Origin: Unio delphinus
Lineage: Eukaryota; Mollusca; Bivalvia; Unionida; Unionidae
Assembly (NCBI GenBank): GCA_029339505.1
Contig: JAQISU010000033.1
Location: forward strand, 2,474,001-2,538,000
Length of the DNA stretch: 64,000 bases
Reading direction: 5' to 3'
A program made the translations under genes and the position numbers. Under the pieces are notes generated by a model that saw only the letters and a list, made by a program, of their open reading frames with translations, ran no database searches and was not told the origin of the DNA. Of this stretch, positions 47,366-57,039 are shown piece by piece (the first letter of the stretch is position 1; each line of letters begins with the position of its first letter).

Positions 47366-47511
47366 GGTACCAAGGATCCATTGTAGATGCATCTGCATAT
47401 TGATGAGAACTAGTTTGATTTATGATGTTTCATTGAAAGGGATTTATGTCCTGTGCTTGTTGTTGCTTATGACTTTTGCTTGTGAAGCATAACTTTGCCA
47501 AGATAGCTGGA

Positions 47512-47992
47512 GGAAGAAGAAGGGGAAGACATTGAGGGGATGAGTGATCTGCATCCCCTAGATAGTACACCGATAACGTCTACGCCACTACCTAAACGGA
47601 AAATGGTGAAGAGAAAACCAACTGAAACACTTTCAGCATCTTCATCCATGAGCCAACAAGAAGAGGAGAAAATAATACGAGAAGCTAGACCCAATCGGAA
47701 AATGAGAAAGCAAAAAAGGAGAGAACTACTAAAAGAACCAAATCTATCTCTAGAGACATCGGCCTCAAATGAAGGAAACAAGGACGAACAAAATGAAGGG
47801 AAAACCGAAATGGAACTGGAAACGGAAATGACACAGGAAAAACCAACAACAGACGAACAAACGACAAACGAAACAGAACAAATTGACCCAGAACTGTATA
47901 CAACAACTGAGACAAACCTTAGGGAGACTACAGACAGTAGGGAAAATATAGACGGGGGACAAATGCCCCCCAAACCCTTAGTATCATATTAA
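47512..47992 (+). pseudogene. LINE ORF1, 5'-truncated C-terminal part
   Basis: The frame is open from the insertion boundary (EEEGEDIEGMSDLHPLDSTP) to a TAA at 47,990, about 160 residues. It is Lys/Glu/Thr-rich with runs such as KRKMVKRKP and RKMRKQKRREL, as in RNA-binding, nucleic-acid chaperone ORF1 proteins. No zinc knuckle or coiled coil is visible in this part. ORF2 starts 68 bases downstream. The first methionine at 47,540 is probably internal, not the true start. Confidence 0.6.
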
Positions 47993-48060
47993 TAAATATC
48001 AATTTTAACAAATTTTTACTATAATTATAACTAATTTAATAAAAGCCACCTGGACCTATC

Positions 48061-51000
48061 ATGGAGGAATTAAACCTTCATCTTGCATCAATAAACGCTA
48101 ATGGTTTAAATAGGGACAAAATTGCAAAGACACTAAAATTAACACAGGACATAATACTTATACAAGAGACACACAACAAACTTACAAATGACATGATTGG
48201 CATAATTGAATCAAAGATGGATGCTATAGTAGTTAATAGTGTAGCAAAAAACACAGACACAAGGGCGGGTGTAATGGTAATTATTAGGAATAAAATTAGG
48301 CAAAATTGGGAAATTGTTAAAGTTGATAGCTCCTTAGAAGGGAGGGTGATTCATATTAGAACTCCAAAAATAGATATTCTAAATGTATACGCTCCTGCGG
48401 AACGTGAACATCACTTAGACTTTATAGACAATCTAAATAACTATCTAAACTCATTTACAGCACAACAACTGATTATGGGGGGAGATTTTAACTGGGTTGG
48501 AGAGATAGTAGATAGAACTGGTTTATTTACAACTCATGACTTACATGCTATGGCGTCTATGGAAAAACTTCTAAACACCCATAAACTAACAGATGTGTAT
48601 AGGAGACTCAATCTCTTGAGAACTGAATATACACACGAATAAATAGGGAAAGATAAATATGGAGGAAAAAAGGCTAGTAGAATAGATAAATTTTATGTTT
48701 CAAATTTCGACCATAAAAAGTACAAAAAAGCGGAAATTTTAAACTTCAAACTTTCGGACCATAAATTAATAACTTTAAAAACAGTGATAAAAAACAATAG
48801 ATGGGGGAAAGGACTATGGAAACTCAACAATCTAATTCTTGAAGATGAAGCACTAATTCAAGAAATAAAAAATGAAATTCCAAAAATTATGCAGAACATG
48901 ATGGAATCAAAGATAGCTGATATAGCAAATGATTGGGATAAGTTAAAGAAAAACATTAAAAAAATAGCTAAATATCACTCAAATAAACGAAAGAAAATTC
49001 AAAACATAGCAATAACTCAATGTAAATATGTACTAAATTCTACACACACATCTATCAGGGATAAAGAAAACTGTTCCAAATATCTGGAACAGTTAGAAAA
49101 TGTAGTAAACAAAGGGAATGAACTAAGGGCGGGTAAATTTCAACACATATACACACAGGCTAGGGAAATGTATAAAAGGGAGGAGAAAAAAAAGGGGGAA
49201 AATAAAACACTCGACACTTTATCAGTTAATGGGGTTGAAATAACAACTAAAGCAGAAATCCTAGATGAAGTACACAAATACTACGCCACACTTTATACTT
49301 CTCAATGCATAGACAATAACACAATCACAGAATATCTAAATTCTATTCAATGTTAGATGATTACATCTGAACACAAGAAACGGTGTGATGCTTTCATCTC
49401 TGTGGAGGAAGTGCTTACCACAATAAAAGAACTAGCAAAAAATAAAGCTCCAGGGCGAGATGGACTCACAGCGGAATTTTATAAAAAATTCCAAAATGAG
49501 TTGGCACCAATTTTAGCAGATCTATATAATAATATACTTCTCAAAAATGACAAAATGACAAAAACTATGAGGGAGGGAGTGATTACAATTATATATAAGG
49601 GTAAAGGGGACAGGTCGGACTTAAAGAATTGGAGACCCATCTCTCTCCTAAATAATGATTACAAGATTTTAAGTAGAATTTTAGCTAGGAGGATAAAAGA
49701 AGGAATAAACACCATAGTAAACACTAACCAGACATGCGGAGGTAAAGATAGGAGCATACAAAACAATATACTAAACATTAGGACCATAATAGACTATGTA
49801 AAAACGTCTAATAAGAAATGTGCTATGGTACTTTTCGATCAGGAGAAAGCTTTTGATAGACTTGAATTGAATTATACACAAAAAGTACTGGAAAAATTTG
49901 GGTTTGGAACAAACTTCCAAAATTGGACTAAAATAATGTACAATGATATATCTTCCAATGTACAAATAAATGGAACTGTTACGAAACAATTTGGAATAAA
50001 TAGGTCAGTGAGGCAAGGATGCCCTCTGTCCATGCTATTATATGTAATAGCAATAGAAATTCTAAGTATCAAGATTCGAAATAATACTAACATCAAGGGC
50101 ATAAAAATTCCTAACCTAAAACAGGAATTTAAAATGCTCCAACATGCAGATGATTGTACAAACTTTATAACTGATCCGAATTCCTTTCAATACTTAGTAA
50201 AGGAATATGAAGATTTTGGCAAAGCATCAGGATCAAAAATAAATCATGAAAAAACGGAGATATTATTGATAGGAAACTGGAGGGGGAGCCTTTGTGGCTT
50301 GCCCCCCGACATTATTAAGAGAAAGGTCAAAGCCCTAGGGATTTTCTTTGGGGAAAATGAGGAGATAGAAAATCTAAATAAAATTAAAACAAAAATAAAA
50401 GAAATAATTGAAATCTGGGCCCCAGTGCCACTTAGTCTAATAGAACGTTCACAGGTTGCAAAAACATATATGTATTCAAATCTGGCATATTTAGTAAACA
50501 CTGGACATAAAAAACAAAACACTAGCAATAGTAGATAATGATATAATAGACTATATATGGGATCAAAAACTACACTATATACAAAAGACTATTTTATATA
50601 GGACAAAAAATAAAGGGGGTTTAGCCTTGCCAAATCCTCTTTTAATAAAACATAAAAGTATCTTAAATAGGTTTAAAAAAATTAACAGTAACCCCCAAAC
50701 ACCTTGGGAAGCCATATACATTTTTTGGTTAGGGACTAGTATGAAACATAGGCAAGATATATGTAGGAATAATCAATTAGTTAGGACTATAGAAATACCT
50801 GCTTTATATAGAGAAATAAAAGGGTTATTAGTTAGATATAGTGGTAATAAAAAACTTTGGGAACTGAGCAAGGACGACACATATGGACTGATTTTAGAGG
50901 AATATACTATAAAGAATAAATCAAAATTAGAAATTGATAGGCCTAATATAAATTGGAATAGGGTTTGGGGGAACTGGACAAAAATTAACTCACCAAAAAT

Positions 51001-51367
51001 ACAGAGTTTAATGTTTACTTATATCCACAACACCTGGCTAACGGGTGAAATGGCCTACAAAAGACGGATAATTAAAAAACAAATAAATTGCCCACTATGC
51101 AATAACGCAACATATACAAAGGACCACGTGATAACTCAATGTGATAAGACAAAGGAAGAGAGAACAAAACTAATAAATGAACTTGCTAAGATCGACACAT
51201 ATGACAAACGGCAACTACTCTTCCTCGACGGAAACTTCAATAAACTATTGGTTAGACAAATAACGGACTATATTACGGCGACTTTAATGAAATGTGGTCC
51301 CCTAATGAAGGTTAGGGGTATAAATAATATTTTATGTAACAGAAATTTTCTAAGAAAATTACAATAA
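48061..51367 (+). pseudogene. LINE ORF2: APE endonuclease plus reverse transcriptase, with two stops and one frameshift
   Basis: A single frame from 48,061 to about 50,500 carries an endonuclease (LASINANGLN, ILIQETH, LNVYAP, LIMGGDFNW, then SRIDKFYVSN and SDHKLI) and a reverse transcriptase (KAPGRDGLTAEFYKKF, KNWRPISLLNNDYKILSRIL, VLFDQEKAFDRL, RQGCPLSMLLYVIAIE, HADDCTNF, GSKINHEKTEILL). TAA at 48,640 interrupts the endonuclease; TAG at 49,354 precedes the reverse transcriptase. Near 50,500-50,520 the frame shifts, and frame 2 continues through GGLALPNPLLIKHKS and a zinc-finger-like CPLCNNATYTKDHVITQC to TAA at 51,365. Total span is about 1,100 codons, a usual ORF2 length. The lesions make it non-functional as it stands, but they are few. 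Confidence 0.9.
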
Positions 51368-51369
51368 AA

Positions 51370-51439
51370 ATTTAAAAATTTAAAAATTTTTAAAAAAAAT
51401 TTAAAATTTTTAAATTTTTGAATTTAAAAAAAAAAAAAA

Positions 51440-51478
<39 letters not shown>
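51370..51478 (+). repeat. AT-rich run ending in long poly(A) behind LINE ORF2
   Basis: Alternating aaattt blocks begin immediately after the ORF2 stop and pass into about 50 A residues (one ttt break), as expected near the 3' end of a poly(A)-tailed LINE transcript. Confidence 0.8.
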
Positions 51479-51480
<2 letters not shown>

Positions 51481-52399
51481 AGGGGTTTTAAAAGTACATA
51501 TAAGGACGCTGTAGGGCTATACCACATGGCGCTACGCGAAGTGGGAAGGCCTGCAGAAGAGTGTGGAAAAGAAATACCCAACTATTTTAACTATTTTACC
51601 ATTTTTTGATATACCTTTCATTACTAATATTAATTTAAAATATTTATGACATTAATATGAAGCTCTCTGAAACCTTTTTCCATTCTTTTTCTGTCTGGGC
51701 TACATCCCGTAGTAGCCTTGACCCCCGTTTAAGGGGAATTTAAACAATTTTGAAAAATTTTTGAATAGTACCGTAATTAAATAAATAAACTAAAGAATGG
51801 CCGGACAAATTGAGGTAGAAATAGCACAGCCAAATAAATTTGTGCGACTTTCTACCTCAAGGAAGACGGACCAAGTCCTAAATATAAAATTATAGATGAT
51901 AAATTGAGACACATGGAAAATATTTAAATATCGCACCTCAATTTATCCCAAATTCAAAAATTTCATAAAAAAAAATATAAATAAAATTAAAATTTTACCA
52001 AGTAGCAAACTACTGGAATGACTTGAATTTACAATGGCTATCCTGCACATAAACACAAGTGCATATATGATGTACTTCTATACACAACAAATAGCACTAT
52101 ACATATAGCAAACATCAGGATGTAAGGGACCCCTAGCCAGGGTCAACAAAAAATGGAAGAGTCCCTATAGAGTGGGTAGGTCAAATCCAAACTATAGGAG
52201 ATTCTTAGAAAAACATTAAGGATATATAAATACCCCTTCTCAACTATAACCCCTTAGGGGGAAAATAACTTCTTTAGAATTTAAAGGGAATAAATAATAC
52301 AACAAAATACATCTGGGGGAACACACTTACAAATAAACTTTTTTCAAATTTTTTTTTTATGGGGGGGGGGGCATCTGTCTGGTGCCCCCCAAAAAAGAG
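51479..52399 (+). other. Extra 0.9-kb segment between LINE poly(A) and target-site duplication
   Basis: Lies inside the target-site duplications but behind the poly(A). It holds a short ORF at 51,796 (MAGQIEVEIAQPNKFVRLST, then SRKTDQVLNIKL and TAG), reminiscent of an ORF1 start, and ends in a G-run hairpin (ggggggcatc-tgtct-ggtgcccccc, 52,366-52,390) followed by aaaaaagag. It may be the true 3' UTR, the 5' end of a tandem copy, or transduced flanking DNA. Confidence 0.5.
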
Positions 52400-52411
52400 A
52401 AGATAGCTGGA

Positions 52412-52930
52412 TTTCAAGGTAAATTTGGTAGGTGTATCTGTCCTTGAATGAATCTGATTTCCAATTGTCAGTGACATTATTTATGGGTGTTTTACCCTTG
52501 AATGCCTGTTCTTCCTTTGTTTTTTGTAGCATAACTTTACCAAGTTTTCTTGGTTTTCAACCAATTTTGATATAGAGTTTAATATTGATGACCACTTGGA
52601 TGACACCTTGATAGCATGACATTTACTGGAGTTATGAGTCCTGACTGCTCATCCTCCTGACGAGACTTTCTGCAGCATTACTTTGGCAAGTTGCTATGCA
52701 GTTGTATAATGCTGATACCTGAAATTAGTTTAATTTCTAGCATTCTATAGTATCATTTGAAAGAGTTGTGTCCTCTTTGAAAGAGTCATGCCCCCTTATT
52801 TCCCCTGTTCCTTAGTTTTCTGCATCATAAGTGTACTATTTCAACTAAATTTATTATGAATTTATTATTTATAATGATGTACATATGTCACTGATTGAAC
52901 TGAAATTATATAACAGTTTTAATAAGGACT
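52412..52930. repeat. Old interspersed repeat flanking the LINE
   Basis: Three diverged segments share gcat(a/t)actttaccaag and 'gagt...tgtcc...ttgtt' words (about 52,500, 52,670 and 52,800), and the same words precede the LINE at 47,440-47,499. The LINE landed in this older repeat. Confidence 0.55.
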
Positions 52931-54059
52931 AAATGTATTAACTAATAAAATCAGGGGTACAGGTCGACTGTTTCTAATGTTTGAATAATATATTGGTGAT
53001 GAAGGATATGAGTCAGTCTAGTGTTTTTCTTAAATATTTGAAGGGAACCTATTTTTTCTTCTCAAAAATGCTTAAACTTATTACAATTTAAAACTGATTA
53101 ATAAAAAAATTAGGATTTAAGTGTAAAAGAATTTTAGTCAAAAGGTTTCTTTTTGTTTTTGTTTAAAAGGATTATTGACCATTTTGTTAAATATATCAGA
53201 TATCTTCCACCATTACCACAAAAAAAGTAAAAAATTGTAGGATTTAGTGCAGGTATGTGCAACTTTCTCCAGGGTGTGGTACGGATAAGCGACATTGAAG
53301 GTATAACGGCACCAATTGTACAAACCCAGGTGGCGGTGCTTAAGGTGTAGGGAACATAGCATTCAGAAAAAATAACACAAGCTGTGATTGGTGCATTATG
53401 GACGAGTTGTACTTTCTGCTAGGCTTAAAATATAGTTAAGCCTCTTGGCAACAAGTGAAATTATGTTAATTCCTATTTAGATCATGTATTTTAAATTTTT
53501 TATGATTTTTTTTAATGTGGCACACATAGTTGAAAATGTCTGTTGTTACTATATAACTCTTACCCGGTCTAGCTCCAGCAGAGTTATCTCTCTTAAATGC
53601 ACTGGAGTACCTGGTTTTGTCCATGTCAAATTGACAATCTAACATTGTTCTCTATGGCAGTGTGTGACATGCATGCTGAAGTAGGATACAAATTTTATTT
53701 ATTTCACAAAACAGTAGCATTGAGGTATATGGAAAAACAATTTGTACCGCGATACCTTGAAGCAACACCCAATGAAGTAAGAAACGGATAAAACCAGGTC
53801 GCTAACCGGACTTGCTAATTTGCCTAAATTGCTGAAAAATAATCGATGATAGTTTAAAATTTCTTTTAAAATAATGATTTTGGTAAACAATTTTTTTTAA
53901 CCATTTCCACTTCTAAAACAAAAGAAAAAAAAAATGTAATTAGCCGAGGCACAGTCGCAGGACATACTTTCAACATTCTCAAAACATCCGATACAGGCAA
54001 AGCTATTGAACATTCGTGATCGTGAAGTCGATTTCTAATTTTAGCACTGTGTTTTCCAT
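52931..54059. other. Region upstream of the second gene; nothing firm recognised
   Basis: Less AT-rich from 53.2 kb onward. ORFs here (53,597-53,791) show no recognisable protein. Possible distal promoter. Confidence 0.4.
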
Positions 54060-54165
54060 GTTGTCTGGACAGCGTCATCACATGGTACAATATGGCGGAC
54101 AAGTTCAATCGATAGCACCTGCTGGTCACTGTGTGTTATGTGATGTTAACAGTTAATTTACAAAT
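54060..54165 (+). promoter_or_regulatory. Probable core promoter/5' UTR of the 54.2 kb gene
   Basis: The segment carries caatatggcggac (54,088-54,100), which fits the YY1 consensus AAnATGGCGG often found at TATA-less transcription starts, and gcgtcatca, a CRE-like core. It lies 65-100 bases before the signal-peptide ATG. The ATG inside the YY1-type site opens a 7-codon upstream ORF (54,092-54,115) ending in TAG. Local composition is less AT-rich than the flanks. The start site itself is inferred. Confidence 0.35.
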
Positions 54166-54261
54166 ATGGAAACCCAGTTTATTTTGGTATTATGTCTTAT
54201 ACTTTATTCTGAGTACGGAGCGAATGGAAAAGTTTTGAAAGGAACACTTACAACCGATTCG
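54166..54261 (+). CDS. Candidate first exon of a second TMEM145-like gene (signal peptide exon)
   Basis: ATG at 54,166 opens 32 codons that end at a strong donor, gattcg|gtatgt. The product has a 19-20 residue signal peptide (METQFILVLCLILYSEYGAN) followed by GKVLKGTLTTDS. In TMEM145 the mature protein starts KY-RGNLST, and in GPR180 with K-LRGSFSS, so the K-x-L/V-K/R-G-x-L/F-T/S-T/S pattern fits the family. It lies 17.8 kb downstream of the complete 3' end of the first gene and on the same strand, so it cannot be that gene's own first exon unless the assembly is wrong. No second exon could be recognised before the window end. It may also belong to an unrelated secreted protein. Confidence 0.55.
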
Positions 54262-54297
54262 GTATGTATTTAAAATGGGATATTAAAACGTTACACC

Positions 54298-54394
54298 AGC
54301 TAGTGATCTCTAAGCCTTTTTTTTTTTAATTTTGACTTGACGGCTCAAAAGCCGTCAAGTCAAAATAAAAAAAAGGCTTAGAGACCAACTAGCT
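54298..54394. repeat. Perfect-like long hairpin (foldback)
   Basis: Arms of about 45 bases: agctagt..ctctaagcc, a T run, ttttgacttgacggct; then agccgtcaagtcaaaa, an A run, ggcttagaga..actagct. The loop is only about four bases. It lies 37 bases behind the donor of the 54.2 kb exon, in its intron. Probably a small foldback or MITE element. Confidence 0.85.
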
Positions 54395-54901
54395 CGTCTA
54401 TTAAAACGTGTGATGGGTCGATGAAGATACCCGAGAGTCTCAATGAGACCACGGGGAGCAAGACCACAAGGGCTAGTAACAAATGAAATTAAGATTTTCG
54501 TTAAATGGAAAGAGGGATGTTGGTCCAAAATCTTACAATATAAACACAAGGTAAGACTGCTCAACAGGCACTAGGTTCAGGGGGAAACTAATGATAACAC
54601 TCCCCAAATTAATTGATACTGACAATAGCAAAACGAATTCTAAATATTCCTGAAATGCATACAGTAAAATAGCATACTTGCTTGTTTACATTTGACTTCC
54701 TTTCATCTCATCTTTCACGGCATATAGTTCTCTCATTATTAATTAGCCAACGTTTATATCCTCTGGTATCATCAGTCATTTATTCTTAATAACCATCAGT
54801 TTAAAAGATAATGAAAAATACTTAATTAAACCTTATATGTATTCATTTTACGTGAGAAGGCACTTCATCCAAGATAAGAGTGTTTAATTTTGATTTTTAA
54901 T

Positions 54902-55167
54902 GTAGCTTTAACAATTTGTCATATTGGTACAATATCTGCAGTGTGGCAGTTTATAGTGATGTCTGCAGCATGATGTTCCACCATGTCACATTATCCTGAT
55001 ACCAGGCCAACCAGTCCTAAATCTAAACTCTTATTGCTGAGCATCTAGCAAGGCAGCTGTTAGTACCATTTTTATAAGTCTTTGGTATGACTCAGCCAGG
55101 GTTCAAACCCATGACCTCCCACATTCGAGGTGAACATTCTGATCACTAAGCCACCAGAGTGGTCACT
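54902..55167 (-). mobile_element. tRNA-derived SINE, family A copy 3
   Basis: Minus-strand copy: the reverse complement has the A box region (gtggcttagtgatcag), the B box gggtttgaaccc, cagcaataagagtttag and the gctacattaaa end. Confidence 0.88.
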
Positions 55168-55199
55168 AGATAAGAGTGAAAATCAAATTATGAAAAAGA

Positions 55200-56350
55200 C
55201 AACAAAATTATAAACTGATCAGGAAAGATAACTCATCAGTACAGTTGCATACTTTACAAGATGGTACTTCCTTCAGTTCTGATGGATGTCACAATTGTCA
55301 CTGATCACAAAATTTAAACAATGTATAGTTTAATAGCCTGTTAATACATTTGACGTATTCATGTCTTGGATTGAACAATGTGTCAAATAGGCTATGTACA
55401 GCTGGGAAAGAGCTGACACTTATATGTACAGTTAAGTACATATTAATGGTGATCTTGTGACATTTTTTAGTGATAAATAGCTGTTTATGTTGTATTGCAT
55501 GTCACATTTGAACATTGGGATAAAAAAAAAATTAAAATTATTGTAGGGTTATATGCAAAGACATGGGGTGCCTTAGAAATCAGAATACAAGAAGGCAACT
55601 TACCGTTAATGTGGCTTGTGGTCTACATAAAGGGGAAATATTAGATCAAATTCTTAACATTTCGTAGAATTTGCATTGAATCCATTGCAGATATACAGAG
55701 AATGTAGTCAGAGATTTAACTCAAGACTCAATAACTAATACAGTATAGAAAACTATAGATCACCATTTTGTGATAGGATACAGATGTACAACATGTGCAG
55801 AAATACATAAATATTTGACAAAAAAATCTTAGATGTCATACATTTTGCTGTGAACCCATTATTAAGATACCAAGAACATGGTTAGGGATTTAAACTCAAG
55901 AGTAATTCATTAATTAATGCATGTTAGAAAAGGTCAGAGAACTGAATTACAAATTGCAGTACAATTGACAGAAAGACATGAGAAGATAATATGAATATTC
56001 CAGACTTTTGATTTTGGGGAACATCATAATGTTTGAGACTAAAATTATGTCATTATAATTAAAAACATACTTGGGCAGTTGTGTCTTCATCATACAATGC
56101 TTATGGCAAATACAGAACTTTGTACTTTTATTTTAGAAACTACTGCCAATGTTGTTTAGGACTGACTAGAATCCATTTTATTTTATGAAATAGAGCTAAT
56201 GTACAATTTTTCCAAGTTTTATTGAAATCCATTTTACTTTATCACTAAATGGATTATTCTTATGTGTTGTGGCATTTCATTTTCACTACATACAGACTCC
56301 ATATTGCAGTACACTGCATCCAACTCTGTGGACAAGAAGGTATGGAATTT
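55200..56350. other. Intron-like sequence, nothing recognised
   Basis: No exon or ordered repeat seen. Confidence 0.45.
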
Positions 56351-56356
56351 TTATTA

Positions 56357-56862
56357 CAAACTAGCAAGTACCTGTCATGCGTTGCAATGCCATTTAAAGA
56401 AAGAAAGTGTTTGTGTTTTAATCCTGGCATGCGTTGCAATGCCACTGAAAGAAAAAATGTGTTTTAGTAGACTATTTGACTGGTTTCTACAGTTCACACC
56501 GAACACACGTGAAATTAGGTATCGCTACCGATTATGAATTTCATACAGCTGTTGATTTATGTCATCATAGTTTCAGCCAATCCAGACCGTGTTCAATAAC
56601 GTGACGTATTTAAGGCGTCTACTGTTCGATCACATGATGTATCTAAGGCGCCTACAGTTCACAGCGAACACACGGTAATTGTCGCAAAACTTTATGAAAT
56701 ACACACATTTTTAATTGTACAATTTAAATGGTTGTACTAATTCAGAAACCTTCGCGGGCGTGCGCAGAACAACTCACCAAAGTATTATCACAATCGGATG
56801 AATGGTATAGGAACGCATAGGACACAAACAAACAAACATTCATTTTTATATATTTAGATTAT
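56357..56862 (+). mobile_element. Modular interspersed repeat, copy 1
   Basis: Starts actagcaagtacctgtcatg, repeats gcatgcgttgcaatgccac, then cacaccgaacacacgtgaaa, ggcgcctacagttcac modules, ccttcgcgggcgtgcgcaga and a tail ggacacaaacaaacaaacat ending tatatttagatt. The ctagcaagtaccCGGC-like head and the AAAC/tatatagatt tail are typical of short AAAC-tailed interspersed repeats in invertebrates. Class is uncertain. Confidence 0.7.
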
Positions 56863-57039
56863 TATACTCACTGCAAAATGGTGCATGATACTGAACTGAA
56901 AGAAATGGGACATCACTATTACCATAAAAGTTTTAGACATTTCTTCACAGAGTATCCATCTCCCACCCATGTGTACTAAATTGTTCATTACTGATAGCTC
57001 TTAATTGGGGGAGTGTTATCATTAGTTTCCCCCTGCAAC

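Larger units (their letters stand above)
47512..52399 (+). mobile_element. Young L1/Tx1-type LINE insertion with 12-bp target-site duplication
   Basis: The sequence aagatagctgga stands at 47,500-47,511 and again at 52,400-52,411. Joining the flanks without the insert gives gcataactttgcc-aagatagctgga-tttcaaggt, which matches an uninterrupted relative nearby (gcataactttaccaag at 52,529), so the borders are well supported. Inside are the 3' part of ORF1, nearly all of ORF2, an AT-rich run with poly(A), about 0.9 kb more, and a G-run hairpin just before the right end. The element is 5'-truncated within ORF1. Confidence 0.85.
54578..57035. repeat. 28-bp perfect inverted repeat pair 2.4 kb apart
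   Basis: Left copy 54,578-54,605 (cagggggaaactaatg...cactcccc) and right copy 57,008-57,035 are exact reverse complements, with weaker similarity outside them. The ends CAGGGGG...CCCCCTG recall hAT-type termini, but no 8-bp target duplication is seen at the edges. Confidence 0.75.

Noticed and set aside
47467..47973. 168-codon minus-strand ORF
   Set aside because: Antisense shadow of the LINE ORF1; it crosses the insertion border and is Ser/Phe/Val-rich by reversal of the Lys/Glu-rich sense codons.
54578..57035. A complete hAT transposon
   Set aside because: The termini look right, but there is no 8-bp target duplication and no transposase-like frame inside.
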